Assembly: GCA_944739405.2 (NCBI GenBank)
Contig: OX123182.2
Location: 18,549,326-18,613,325, forward strand
From: Euclidia mi
Lineage: Eukaryota; Arthropoda; Insecta; Lepidoptera; Erebidae
DNA length: 64,000 nt
Direction of reading: 5' to 3'
Position 1 is the stretch's first letter, and every line of letters begins with the position of its first letter. Below are positions 31,620 to 43,179 of this stretch, piece by piece. A program made the position numbers and the translations under genes. Below the pieces are notes generated by a model. It saw only the letters and a program-made list of their open reading frames with translations. It searched no databases and was not told the origin of the DNA.

Positions 31620-33732
31620 TGAGACGTTTAGTCCAAGAACAAGGCAATTTCAAGTCCACGTTATACGTAAAGATGTCTTGGACTGGTCTGTACTGAACGC
31701 CGAGAACAGCCATCATGGCGGGGTTGTCAACAATCTCAAACAAATGTGGATCCTGCTGATGATCCTCTGGCAAGCCTTCCAAAAGCGCTGGTGAGTTGGA
31801 AATCCATTTGCACAACTCATAACCAGCGGAGGCCAGAATACCTATCAATTCGTCCCGCAGGAGGATCGCCTCGTCCGCTGTGGAGGCGCCCGAGCAAATG
31901 TCATCGACGTAAATATCGTCTTTCAAGATGGCGGAGGCTCGTGGGAAACGTAAGCCTTCTCGGTCTGCGAGCTCCCAAAGAGAACGTATTGCCAAGTAGG
32001 GGCTTGACCTTAACCCGTACGTATTAGTATTGAGCTCGTAGACGACCATGGGGTCGTGAGGATTCTCTCTCCAAAGGATCAGCTGGAAGCGACGGTCATC
32101 AGGGTGGATAATCGTCTGCCTGAACATCATTTTTATATCGGCTACAAAGACAACATGATGTTGCCGGAAGCTGGTGATGACGTCACAAAGGTCCTTGACC
32201 AACTTGGGACCAGAATGCAAGCACTGGTTCAAGGATACGCCTGTTGAAGTCTGCGCAGAACCATCAAACACTGTGCGCAGCTTGCCAGTCGATGGCTTCA
32301 ATACCGCATGATGCGGGAGAAAGTAATGCTCCACCGAACGCCAATCCAAATTTGACACTGACATGTGTCCCAATTGTTCATATTCTCTCATGAACTCAAT
32401 ATACTTCTGTCTGAGCTCCGGATCACGACCCATGCGACGCTCCATAGCCAAAAATCTCTTTTCGGCTAAAGGTCGTGACTCACCAAGCGGAGGCCGAACA
32501 GACAGGAAGGGTAGCCTCGTAATGATCCGACCAGAACGGAGTCGACCAGTGTTGTTCTGGAAGAACAGCTCGCACTCCTCATGTTCTGGATTCAAACGAG
32601 CAGCTTGAGGAGGCTCCTCTATCTCCCAAAACCTCTGAACTGCATCAGAGAGAGCAGAGCCTACAGCCAACAAATTATCAAGTTCGGGTGGAGGGGGGTC
32701 CCTAAGTACAGGTCCCATCAAAGCAAATACAAATATGGTCGGGATGGCAGTCAAACCATTTGGCACCAAGACCCGTTTCCCACCAATCAAAATTCCACCG
32801 AGGACATCAGAGCCAATCAACAAGTCGATTTGTCCCGGTGTGTCAAATTTGGGGTCCGTCAGTTCCAATCCCGATGTCAAATTCACCACAGGAGCAGGTA
32901 GCTGTTTCTGTGGATGCATACCCAAAATGGGTACCCTGGGGCAGCAGTCATGGTGCTGGTGACGCTGAAAAGCACATTCAGGTGCGCGAGAGAGAGGAGG
33001 CGTGCGCACGCTACGGTTCTCCAAGCGGGGCGAGTGGCGATCAATTGAGCGAGGCGACTCTCGGCTACGCGCCGGTGAGCCACCTTCAAAACACCCGCCC
33101 GTGCGCGGCGTCGGCTGGTTGGACAAGCGGCCAACCTCTCTGGCATTCATACAGAGAATGTCCAAATGCTGTCCTCCACAGTGAGGACAGGGGCGAGAGT
33201 TTGGGCAGTCTCGCTGGTAGTGGGACCCCAAACAAGAGAAGCAAAGGCGGCGGGCATTCACGATGCGCCTACGAGAGGCGACATGTAGGTGCAAGAATGC
33301 CCTACAACTGGCCGTTCTGTGCCCCGTGACCTTGCGGTAGGAGCACTCCGCTGGGCTCTGCGTGACCGCAAAGCGAGGAGGGCGCCGGTCAACATTGGCT
33401 CGGGTGTGAACGCGAGCCTGCTCCTTGACCTTGGGCGGCTGCGTCTTAGCCGGCGTGTCACCACCGGAGTTGTCCAAGACCCGGCACTCATCCTCCAGGA
33501 ACCTCTCCAGGTCAGCAAAGGGGGGCAGATGGGTCGCGCTATCGCCACCAAAGCGCTGTTCAAAACGCGACCTCAGGTCGGCAGGCAGCTTTTTCAGCAC
33601 AATGTGCACCAATAGATAGGACCATTGGTCCACGGGCAGGTCAAGGCACTTAAGTGCGTTGATGGCCACCAAAAGCGGGTTCAAAAGTTGGGTGCGCAAC
33701 CCAGAGACCCGGGTGAGAGTGGGCAAACCCAA
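31594..33732 (-). pseudogene. BEL gag C-terminal, protease remnant and reverse transcriptase (712 aa)
   Basis: Starts within gag (SGLRTQLLNPLLVAINALK, LKKLPADLRSRFE). Then zinc knuckles: CSYRKVTGHRTASC (second Cys replaced by Arg), CFSCLGSHYQRDC, CPHCGGQHLDILC. The protease keeps only its second half (IDLLIGSDVLGGIL); the first Asp-containing motif is deleted, the text jumping from HDCCPRVPILGMH to PAPVVNLTSG. The reverse transcriptase is well kept: LRTVFDGSAQTSTG, HHVVFVADIKMMFRQ, YGLRSSPYLAIRSL, and YVDD at about residues 608-611. RNase H continues in another frame. Confidence 0.92.
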
Positions 33733-33788
33733 AATCTGCTCGATGTGCGTGTCGGCGAGGCCACGCTTATTATGGTACCTACGGGTGA

Positions 33789-34256
33789 TTACTTATCATT
33801 GACCAGGCTGTCAAACAAATAAACGAAGCCCAGGTAGCTTCCTAGGCAGCCATCAAAATGGGGGAGGTCCAAAGTAGGGAGCCTACTCACCAGCCCCGGT
33901 GCTGACCTAGGAAGCTCCTGCTTCAGGCCGGGTTGCCCTTCCCTATCGGCAACTAGTTGTCTCGCACTATTGGAGACAGCATCATACAGGTCTAAGACCT
34001 GGGCATAGTCTTCGCTGACCTTATTTCGCTGGTCAGCGGTGAAATCATTGACTGACACTTCGAGACAGCAAGCGCTGAAAGTGCGGAATTGCTGTTCCAC
34101 ACTTGCCAGGCGATTATCGATCCGCTCGTACCTTTGTAGTAAGGCCTGCTGGCGATCAGGCCGGTTCACTAAGGCACAGGCCGAGGCAAACCAGCGTAAA
34201 TCTGATGCAATAGCACCAGCAGCCGCACGCAAGTCCTTGATAGCTGACATAATCAA
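33789..34256 (-). pseudogene. BEL gag N-terminal region (155 aa)
   Basis: Begins MIMSAIKDLRAAAGAIASDL and contains a helical, heptad-like stretch (RYERIDNRLASVEQQFRTF), then LPTLDLPHFDGCLGSYLGF, the DUF1759-type gag motif seen in Pao elements (where it is usually LPxIxLPxFxGxxxxWxxF). A frameshift at about 33789 separates it from the rest of gag. It would form the capsid-like particle. First Met chosen because the leader with a SINE lies directly upstream. Confidence 0.85.
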
Positions 34257-34588
34257 AATTCAAAAGAGCCCGGACAAGCGTTAAATAATATTAACAATCA
34301 AAACTTAATATTTGTTAATTCTTTGAAACCAACAAAGTATTAGCCTGTTTACTGCAAGTGCAGGTAAGTGACAGGTATCTACTGTCCAACAAAATTAATA
34401 GTTTCAATATATATTGACACAAAACAAAGTCAAAGTTATCAAAAGTTGAAACTTCAAATAAGTTAATTAAAGATAAATATTCAAATAAATTAACTAATTA
34501 CTTGCAACAGACAGACTGGCTGTGTTATTTGAGATATACAATAGGAAGTAAGCACAGAATATGTGTTACCTAACAATATTATCTATAT
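34257..34588. other. BEL leader, AT-rich
   Basis: Untranslated leader between the gag start and the SINE; no open frame. Confidence 0.6.
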
Positions 34589-34907
34589 ATTATAACAAGA
34601 GAGAGATCCATTAGAGCGGCGGTAGCCCAGTGGTGTACGTAACGGACTGCCGAGACGATGGTCTCGGGTTCGATCCCCAGGTACCCCGGGCACACACCTC
34701 TGACTTTTCGAAGTTATGTGTGTTTTAAGTAAAAATTAAAAATGTTGATTATCGCTCGCTTAACAATGTGCCCGGTAGATGGCAATAGGCTCGCCCCCTA
34801 TTACATTGGGACCGAAACATAACTGGCGAAGTGTGGGTGTTTAATACACCTCTGCCTACCCCTTCGGGGATAAAGGGCGTGAAGTTATGTTATGTTATTA
34901 TAACAAG
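34589..34907 (+). mobile_element. SINE family E in the BEL leader, 11-bp TSD
   Basis: ATTATAACAAG at 34589-34599 and 34897-34907 flanks the insert. The tRNA-like head GGCGGTAGCCCAGTGGTG (A box) and GGGTTCGATCCCCAGG (B box) is followed by the common body and tail: GGCAATAGGCTCGCCCCC, CTCTGCCTACCCC, GGCGTGAAG, then TTATG repeats. Younger than the BEL element. Confidence 0.93.
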
Positions 34908-35238
34908 GTTTAACAATGCAAGGTTCAAACTTAATATATCAATATATGCAATAAACTAAATCAATTGATACATATAACTGATATGTATCCAATCAAAGTG
35001 ACTCATTAATAGTAACAGCAACAAATCTATGCTAGACTTCAACAATTTAAATCAAACAATTACTGATTGAGGTTATGTGTGACATGTGTTTCAAATTATC
35101 TAGGTCAACTTATACAATTAAATATTATGTATTTTAGACAATACTGACCTGAGAACACTATAACACTGATTACAAATGAGATATATAGCTCATACAACAC
35201 CAATCTGAGTTCAGATACAATCAACGGCTAAGATACAA

Positions 35239-35260
35239 CAGCGCTCTGCACCAAAAATTA
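35239..35260 (-). promoter_or_regulatory. BEL primer-binding site
   Basis: Seven bases after the 5' LTR end (TCTAGACA), the minus strand reads TGGTGCAGAGCGCTG (35253-35239), complementary to a tRNA 3' end ...CACCA. The specific tRNA was not identified. Confidence 0.7.
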
Positions 35261-35851
35261 TGTCTAGAATTACCGTAGGCAGGCAGGGATTTTCAAGGTG
35301 CGCAGTGGAAGCTGTAATACATCTACCTGACCACGATAGACAAGGATCCAGACACATGCACTGCGTTGCACAGCGAATCACAACCAACATTAATAAAATG
35401 TTTCAACTCACCTGATATCTTCACTGGTGATATTCTTGAGTGGACCTATAAGATTAACTCATAATTTTGGCCAAAATAACAAGAGAATCGAATAGATACC
35501 AGTGTACAATTCGGCGAAGTCCTTCTCCTCGGGCATCAATCAGGAATTCACACACGTGTTTTACAAAGTTCAATATTTCACAAATGTTCATTAAGATACA
35601 ACTTATCCTTTATCACAAGTAAACCGATGCCAGCTGATTAAAGAAGCGGCACTCAAACGGGTTCCAATACTTCCAATTTTATTACAATATTCCACGCGAG
35701 AGAGCAAACGGCGTCTTAATTTTTTTTCAAACGGAAGGAAGTTGACAGTTCAGTGTGACCATTGTCAGAAATTTTCAATAGACTAAACTAAATGTTACTT
35801 AATCGATATAATCGATTTGACTTATAATAAAAACTAATTCTATTTCAAACA
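35261..35851 (-). repeat. BEL 5' LTR, intact
   Basis: 591 bp, TG...CA ends. It provides the uninterrupted version of the site into which the RTE-like LINE inserted in the other LTR. Confidence 0.95.
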
Positions 35852-36410
35852 TTTACCTTGAGTGAAACCACTGAAAAAGTTGCCAAAGGAAATCATTATT
35901 GGTCATTAATGCTCTTGGTCACATACACAGCTTCTAAAAACATTTAGATGATTACTTACACGCATAATATGTATAATCAGCGGCCTTATCGCTAAGAGCG
36001 ATAAGACCGCCGATTGTACCTATGTGTACCATAGCTTAAAGTACTTATAATGAATGTCCTGTTTAGTTATATATTTATAACTAGTTTAGTAGGCTATGCA
36101 GGGAGCTTAACGGCCCGGTCACAGCCTACAGCGGTGAACGATGTCGCCTCAGCGTAAACGCGCCATGTTTATGAAAATCGCGCGCATATCTGAATCGCGT
36201 ATTATTTCTGAAAGCTGACGAGTGGCGTAGACGTCAGGATATACAGATGTGTCCTCGTTTTTGGCACTGACTTCAGATAATGGGGTAATGTAGACGCTTA
36301 TGCGAGTAAGTATATTTTCTAAATGCTTTGGGCTGTGTGAAATTGTATTTTGGTTTTGTATGGTTAATTGGGATGGATTGGACTAGTTGAGCGGTTTTAA
36401 AAGTAAATAG
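35852..36410. repeat. Duplicated segment, copy B (right part)
   Basis: Resumes with TTTAC (target duplication) and then follows copy A from CTTGAGTGAAACCACTG to GGTTTTAAAAGTAAAT. It contains a hairpin (35973-36017) absent from copy A and a TTAA MITE left arm (36107 on) without its right arm. Confidence 0.85.
35973..36017. repeat. Short hairpin absent from copy A
   Basis: AATCAGCGGCCTTATCGCT and AGCGATAAGACCGCCGATT pair around a few loop bases. Copy A reads through from CATAATAT to TGTACC without it. Confidence 0.75.
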
Positions 36411-36576
36411 CGATTGGTGTGACGGTGCCTTTTTGTGGTTTTAACATTTTATTTTATGATGAATTCCCGCCCGCGGCTTAGCGGGAATCCTAATTCATGT
36501 GTTATGAAATAAACTGATCTATATTCACTCAACAGTTTTTGGGTGAACCAGCATACAAACAAAGTCATTTTGACAT

Positions 36577-36578
<2 letters not shown>

Positions 36579-36621
<43 letters not shown>
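36579..36621. repeat. (TA)n microsatellite
   Basis: About 20 perfect TA dinucleotides; the surrounding Ile-Tyr open frames are artefacts. Confidence 0.98.
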
Positions 36622-36623
<2 letters not shown>

Positions 36624-36722
36624 TTACGCCTGTTTCCCAGAGTGGTAGGATATATTGTAAACGTAATTTTGATGTTAACAATATTAGCAGGATACGCTGA
36701 AGCAGACTTAAATGAATACTCC

Positions 36723-37082
36723 ATAGCCTAGTGGACACACCGACCGACGGCTACGCAGAGGGTATCGGTGTCGAATCCACAGTGCGAACCACTGAGTTTC
36801 GAATGACTGTGCTTATCTAATTATTAATTATCGCTTGGCTCTAAGAGCACGTTAAGACATCGGTCCCGGGTGTAAAACAGTCGCTATGAATAGTGAGTAT
36901 CTCTGAATAAACTGACACGAAACTATAGAATATTGATATTCCTTTAGGTTGCAGATGTTAGATGGCAATCGCTCTGAACGCTTATATTCTGTCATATCTG
37001 GTTAAACCCAATAGCGGTCTCCGAAAGCCAAAGCAAATATGTTGGACACTATTGGGATAATACTAGAACGCTAATGATGTGT
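36723..37082 (+). mobile_element. SINE family B, diverged copy
   Basis: ATAGCCTAGTGGACAC (A box) and GAGGGTATCGGTGTCGAATCC (B box) followed by CGCTTGGCTCTAAGAGCACG, CATCGGTCCCGGG and CATATCTGGTTAAACCC parallel 46008-46405. It abuts the following LINE directly. Confidence 0.75.
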
Positions 37083-38160
37083 TGGACTGGCAGTGAACCC
37101 TGCTAAATGTCAGGCCATACTCGTTGGCAGTTCCCGTATTTTAAACAGGGTTGACTTGGAATCTCTACCAGCTGTCATTTTTGATGGATCTATTATTCCA
37201 TTCAGTTCAAGTGTTAAGGATCTTGGCTTATATATTGATGCGAACCTTAATTGGCGGACCCAGGTTGTGAATGTAAGTCGTAAAGTCACTGGTGCCTTGC
37301 GTTCGCTTTATCGCCTGAAGAACTTTTTGCCATTCAGGACTAAAACAATGCTAGTACAGACTTTAATATTTCCCATCATCGACTATGGTGACGTGTGCTA
37401 TCTCGACCTTAATGCAGATCTTCTCAATAAGCTCGATCGCCTTCTCAATAATTGCATTAGATTCGTTTTTAATCTCCGCAAATTTGACCACATTTCTGAG
37501 TACCGATTAAAGTTACGGTGGTTACCCATTCGTCAACGGCGTAGCTTGCGTACTTTGAGTACTCTTCATTCTTTACTACACTCTCCTTGTGCTCCCGCCT
37601 ATTTAACTTTCCATTTTCAGTTTCTCTGTAATACTCATGAGAAAAATCTTCGTTCCTCTAATAATCTTCTGCTTCTTTGTCCTTCTCACAGTTCTAGCCT
37701 AGTCCATTCATCCTTTGATATACAATCTATCCTTCTCTGGAATGCCCTCCCTCTTGATATCAGGATGTCCACTAACCGTTTCACGTTTAAAACCAGAGTT
37801 CGGCAGAATTATTTAGATGCACTAACTGAATCGTCATAGGTATTTCATAGTTTATTTATTTTATATTATATGTATATATTTATTAGAATTATAAAATATA
37901 TATTATTGTGTTTATTAATATATATATGGTATATATTTATGGTATGTATAAGTATGTATATTAGGTATATATTATTTCATAATAATAAGTAGGTTTTTGT
38001 TTTCATTCTTCTTGCTTTTTAATTTAAGAAATGCACCTATTACATGTTTCTCTGCATCACCCAAAGGTTGACTGGGAGATAATGCCTTCGGCATTAAGTC
38101 CGCCTCTGTACAAATTTTGTGCATAAAGTTATAAAATAAAAAAATAAAATAAAAATAAAG
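37083..38160 (+). mobile_element. CR1/Jockey-type LINE, 3' half
   Basis: A 5'-truncated LINE starting in the RT thumb. After the coding part comes an AT-rich 3' UTR ending with GATAATGCCTTCGGCATTAA and AAGTCCGCCTCTGTACAA-like sequence, which I recall from lepidopteran LINE 3' ends, and an A-rich tail (about 38130-38158). Confidence 0.8.
37093..37839 (+). pseudogene. LINE reverse-transcriptase thumb and C terminus (248 aa)
   Basis: Open without stops: NPAKCQAILVGSSR, SVKDLGLYIDANLNWR, VTGALRSLYRLKNFLPF, FPIIDYGDVCYLDLNADLL, FVFNLRKFDHISEYR, then a C-terminal domain ending FKTRVRQNYLDAL. These are the segments after YADD in CR1/Jockey-like enzymes. The catalytic palm is absent because the copy is 5'-truncated; the remaining frame is intact, so it is probably not very old. 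Confidence 0.85.
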
Positions 38161-38871
38161 TACCACAAGTGGTTGCCTTACATATTTTAGCGTCTTACTC
38201 TATTTTGATTCCACAACTGTCTGAAAAGTACTTCTAGACATAATCCAATGTAGAATCCATTGTATCCGTTGTGGAGTGACAGCAGCGTGATTACGACACG
38301 AATTGATGACGTGACGCCGCGTCGTGACGTGTACGTCTCAACAGACAATCTGCGCTTTGTTGTAAAGTAAATAGCTGGCCTTATACACTACTATTGTCTC
38401 TTTAATTGAATAATATAAAGACGCTGCTTGTATTTATAGACTGTTTGGTTGAGATCTGTTTATTTTGAGCGTCGAGGAATGAACTATAGAGACGATCATT
38501 GTCGAAGTGCCTTAACCGCGTAGATACCTAATAGTCATCAATATGTACAAAATTCTTGAGTAAATGAATACAAGGAGTGTAGGCAATATAAGAGAGACAG
38601 AATACGGAGTCTCATGAAGACGGAGACGCACGCGAAGACAGTAAATAATAATAATATTTTTTTGTTCCTCTCAAGAAGGTGCAAAGAAGATTTTAGACAG
38701 AGATATAGTACAGTAAGTATGACAAATTTAACCTTCATAAGAATTTGACCTCTCCAAACTATTACAGAATCCAGTCTGTTATAGGTTCGAAACCTGTGTG
38801 ACAAATCTGTAGATTTTGTCTCTATTAATATTGTCATCTAGTATCGTATAATGTAGACAAATCGCGAAAAT
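38161..38871. other. Gene-free stretch
   Basis: No recognised gene; the minus-strand open frame at 38538-38837 has no domain. Confidence 0.4.
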
Positions 38872-39155
38872 ATTGAAAACATTGACTGCCTCCGTGGTGC
38901 AGTGGATAGCGTAGGCGACTGCTGATCGGAGGTCCCGGATTCAATTCCCGGGTCGGGCAAAAGTGTTACTGGGTTTTTCCGAATATGTACTCAGTAGAAG
39001 CACGGAGTCTGGTGATGTGCACGGTAACGACAATAGGCTCGCCTCCTATTACGTGGGACCTAAAAATTCATGGCGAAATGTGGCTTTAACGTTACACATC
39101 TGCGCACCCCTTCGAGATAAAGGCGTGAGTATATAAAATAAAATAATTGAAAACA
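38872..39155 (+). mobile_element. SINE family F with 10-bp TSD
   Basis: ATTGAAAACA at 38872-38881 and 39146-39155. The head GACTGCCTCCGTGGTGCAG...GGATTCAATTCCCGGGTC is tRNA-like. The body GTTACTGGGTTTTTCCGA, AGCACGGAGTCTGGTGATG and the tail AGGCGTGAGT with A-rich repeats match 62753-63018. Confidence 0.93.
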
Positions 39156-41483
39156 ATTTAATAAACTCATAGTGATTTCAGATCTGCTTGAACAACTATG
39201 AGACTCTCGTACACATATTTTCCGATATACGTATTAACGAGCACATTGCTGCATGCTTTGAACAAACTAATGAGCGCGCAGAACACCGATAGAATCTGAC
39301 TTTCGTAGCTACTTAAACACTGCAGATTCTATCAGAGTGCAAATAAATAAAAAAAATATCAACTTTCGCTACTTCTTTAGAATTTTCTTACCAAGTTTAT
39401 TTAACACAAGCAAAAATAACAGTTTATTAGTTTTCTCTGTTTCAAAATGTTTCTTCGGAACGCATTTCCTATTTTTCTTTGAATAATTCCGTGAGATTCA
39501 GTGGAGTTTCTTAAATAAATCATGCTCTGATTGCTAACCGGGTTAACATTAACCTCACAGTTTCTTACACGCCGGTTTTATAGTCGTTTGGTGGTTTTAT
39601 TCCGTTGAACTCAAAACATTGGCATTACACAGAATTTTACAAGTATTATATTACTTTTGAACAACAATATTTATTGTGGAATACTTATTATTCTGTTACA
39701 CTGTACAGTGTGTTTTTACAAGCTTTTATTACAGACAGCCATTGAGGCAATACCTATGTTTATATAAAAATATTTTATCTGTTTCTGTCGCTGGTTCTTC
39801 TGTAAATAGAAAACATGGGAATTGACTTGAATGTATGTATTTACAGAATATATCATTACGTCTTGTCTTACCCGTTATTACCTACTCAAAGATTTTTTTA
39901 TTTATCAAACCTATCTTGCCCGATCATTTGGCAAATTACGATTTATTTTATAAGCACCTTAAAAAAACTATTAATAATATAATATTATTTAATGATATTT
40001 TTATAATTAACACATCTTGGAAATAAACTTGTAAGCTTACATTTCTACTATTATAGCCTTTAACAATCCACAGCCGGACTTAGCCCTCTTCTATTTCGCA
40101 TCACAATAGTAATATTAGTCAATAGGAGCCACTATACCACGCTGGCCAAATGGTTTTATAGTGATATAGTAACAAAAGGCGTAATAGACAAAGAAATAAT
40201 AATTTCGTTCTTGGCCTATTAGCATTATTACGTGTGAGACATAACACATATCTGTATGTTTGTACGTTAGTACGTGGATTTTTCTAAAACCAGAAGTCAG
40301 ATAGCAATAATTCTTTTTAATGGGTCAAGTATATTTCAACTTGCGGTACAATGCCAGTTTTATTAAAATTGGTAAGTACAGTTTAAAAGTTATGGTGTGA
40401 TGTATCACTTGCAGGGGGTTTATATGACTTGTATGATTGTATATGTCTAAGATTAATGTGAGTTAACTTTTATGACTTGTATACACATATTTTTTTATAA
40501 CGGGTCTATATTATGTAATTATTTAAAAATTAAGGTGAAATACTCTATTTCATCTCTAGACCATAGCTGGTGCAACTCATGCCGAAACGTCAGAGAAATA
40601 TATGATATTTCACTTTTATGCTGCATGCTGACTGATGGTCTGACTGCTAATACTCGTGCAATGACGGCCACTATTAAAATTGCTGGCAATTCTATTGTGG
40701 CATCAAACACTTTGCCAGCTTAGAATATATTTTTTGACTCCTCGCTGGACTCTGGGCAAGTAGCCAGGATATGTGTTGATAAGAAGGAAACACAAAAATT
40801 CTTACATCTTAAAATACTAGTCACTAGAAACTTTAAAGAGTACGAACTGAAGTAAAATTTCAGTTCTTTAAGATTTTTTTGCGAAAATCAAAATGAAATA
40901 TCAAACTTTATTCTGCCGGAAAACACGAAGTAGGCAAAAAAACAAACACACCTTGTCCACAAACGAAAAGATGGAAGCGAGACACCAGGTTAACATAACA
41001 ATACAGGAGTTGTAAGCCAACCTGGAGATTTATGTGGAGTCAATCTATTCCAGTCGCGTACCTCAAACGCGCCGCACAAACATTACGGGAATAACTGAAA
41101 AATACAGGAAACGTAACAGACGTGATACGACGTGGTTGAGGCCATCCGAGAGTTTTCGTTTGAAATGAAAATGTTGCTTGTAATATTGGCTTATTTTAAT
41201 ATTTGTTTTATATGCCAGACGAATTAGATGCATAATTTGTATAATTGATGCATAATTTCAGCTCCATAAGTCATTACGGATCGGACGTGCTCATTGTAGA
41301 CTTTAGTGTTAAGACTTTGTAGAAAGGACAGACTGACAGAATGACTTAACGGAGTACAATTAACTACGGCATATATACGTTTCATAATAAGTAAACATTA
41401 TAAAAAATTTAAAATCTATACACATTTATTAGTTGACACACACGATCGCTTGTTGCGTCAAAAACTGAGTCTTCTAACTACGG
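39156..41483. other. Long gene-free stretch
   Basis: No recognised gene. A CGAAACGTCA motif at 40583-40592 after a weak hairpin resembles the end of the Penelope-like relic at 5114-5123. Short open frames (39835-40026, 40472-40723) have no domain. Confidence 0.4.
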
Positions 41484-41600
41484 AATTCAATATTCGATCT
41501 ATAGATAGATCTGTAGATTTTAGATTTGTTTTTGACATAAGGTCCATACAAAATATTATGTCAAAGACGAATCTCGAATCTCGATGGATCGAATATTGAA
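41484..41600. mobile_element. Small foldback MITE
   Basis: AATTCAATATTCGATC at the left end and GATCGAATATTGAAAAT at the right end are inverted. The pairing continues imperfectly inward to TTTTGACATAA / TTATGTCAAAG, giving arms of about 50 bp around a short loop. No coding capacity. Confidence 0.75.
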
Positions 41601-42685
41601 AATGGCCGAAATGTATAAACCGATAAAGGGGTTCACTCAGAACGATATTCTTGAGTCAATAATTACTACACTATTTAACAATCTCGACATTACGGTTAAA
41701 GTCTTTGATACATAATATACAAGAGATTATCCTAATTAACTTAAGCCATGTGGGCAAATGTAAGTGTATCTTGTATTTTCATTTTATATTTATTAATTTC
41801 AGTTTGTTTGACCGTATAGTATATTAAAAGCTAACAGTATCGAGATGAAGGGTCAATCATACAACAGCATAAACATTAATTATTTCGTCAGCATGTACGA
41901 TTTATTTCGTATTTTGCATTCAATATTTTCGTGACCCAGGTTAAATTTCTTAATAATAATAGTTCTGCACACACCAAAATTTGACATATTACTTGTTCTT
42001 GTGATAATGTCAAATGGTTTTAAATTGTGTAAAAGTCTTCTAGTTTATCTGCCGCTACTGTCATTACCATAATCCGTTTAAATCTAACCTACGTTTCTTC
42101 TATTGTCACTATTAGATACTTCAGACAAATCCATCCAAAGTTTCAAAACGTGTATATTCTCTTCATGTATCTAAACACATATTCAGGAAGTCTATAAAAT
42201 ACTGCCTAACATAAATACCAGCCCCGAGAAAGTGCAAAAGTTACATTCTATTTAAATATTATGTGCCAGCTTGACAATCCCTAAAGAAGACTTACTCCAA
42301 CATCAAAAACTGGAACTCATACATTATTACGAAAAGCTATGCAAGTTTTAATACAATAAAACATGAGTATGTATTGCTTTGGCCGACGCTATGCGCTTCC
42401 ATACTGTAGCGAGCAAACGTTCCCCAGTTCATAGTAAAGGTTGTTCTTTAAAACTGCACTGTCTAGGTGTTTGCTACATGTCTCTTACAATGCGTATGTT
42501 CTTCTATTGTTGCGAGAATGAACATGAAATAAATATAGATTTTGCTGCTTGCATTTTAGAGGGTAGAAGTAGTTTGTAAAGCTAGTACGTTGGGTAATTC
42601 TTTACTAGGTGAGTGTCATAATGACAGGCAGCAAATGTCTAATAGAGAAACCAATAGACTACCTACTAAGCAGAAGGTACCAAAT
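41601..42685. other. Gene-free stretch
   Basis: No recognised gene. The 66-codon frame at 42379-42579 has no domain I recognise. Confidence 0.4.
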
Positions 42686-42687
42686 TA

Positions 42688-42960
42688 GTTTTTTTTTTAG
42701 TTAACGGAAACGAGCAGACGGATTGCCTGATGGTAAGCAATTAACGCCGCCCATGGACACAAGCAACACCACAGGAGCCACAAGCGCGTTGCCGCCCCTT
42801 GGGTTGGGAAAAGGGATAGGAGGAGTGGGATGAGGGAGAGGGAATAGGAGATGGGAACTCCGGCACTCTCACTCACCGAACGAAACGAAACAGTTTAGGT
42901 TCTGTTACTTTACGTCGATTTTCCTTAGTACTTCCCTCGTCAAGCCGGCCCATTTATGCT
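42688..42960 (-). mobile_element. Poly(A)-tailed retroelement end, minus strand
   Basis: A poly(T) run at 42690-42699 is followed by GAAACGAGCAGACGGATTGC, CCTGATGGTAAGCAATTAAC and CGCGTTGCCGCCCC, a retroelement 3' end that I recall from many lepidopteran genomes. The right limit is uncertain. Confidence 0.65.
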
Positions 42961-43179
42961 GAAATCCTTAGAACCGTTTTTCAACCAAAATAAATCTCAT
43001 GTGAGTTCATTATACTGAATGCAGTTTTATTTCAACTTCAATTCAGTTAATTCGCAATGTGATGGATTTATATATCAAGTAATATGCATACAGCATTACA
43101 AAAAAATATCTAATAGCAGAAAAATAAACACTTCATTATTACTATTATTTCCATTTCAACCCTTATTTCTCACCCTTAG
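42961..43179. other. AT-rich sequence, probably Helitron interior
   Basis: Contains CAACCCTTATTTCTCACCC, which resembles the repeated GGGTGAAATAAGGG motif of the neighbouring Helitron on the opposite strand. Edge unknown. Confidence 0.4.

Larger units (their letters stand above)
24816..35851 (-). mobile_element. BEL/Pao LTR retrotransposon, nearly complete, with nested insertions
   Basis: Two LTRs (591 bp at 35261-35851; about 593 bp at 24816-29393 when the nested LINE is removed) start TGTTTGAAAT and end TCTAGACA on the minus strand. They are flanked by TTTAC duplications (24811-24815 and 35852-35856). Copy A shows the unoccupied site. Between them come a primer-binding site, gag, zinc knuckles, protease remnant, reverse transcriptase, RNase H and integrase in Pao order. 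By eye the LTRs differ by about seven substitutions and one 2-nt indel, so the insertion is fairly young. Coding is nevertheless frame-broken and the first protease motif is gone. No envelope-like gene seen. Confidence 0.95.

Noticed and set aside
32760..33329. 189-codon plus-strand frame inside BEL gag-pol
   Set aside because: Opposite-strand shadow of the well-supported minus-strand polyprotein.
24816..35851. Endogenous retrovirus with envelope
   Set aside because: Integrase is followed directly by the polypurine tract and LTR; no envelope-like frame exists.
38882..38965. tRNA gene
   Set aside because: A/B-box-like head is the 5' end of a SINE with a TSD and a LINE-derived tail; the same applies at 25933, 34600, 43629, 46008 and 62753.
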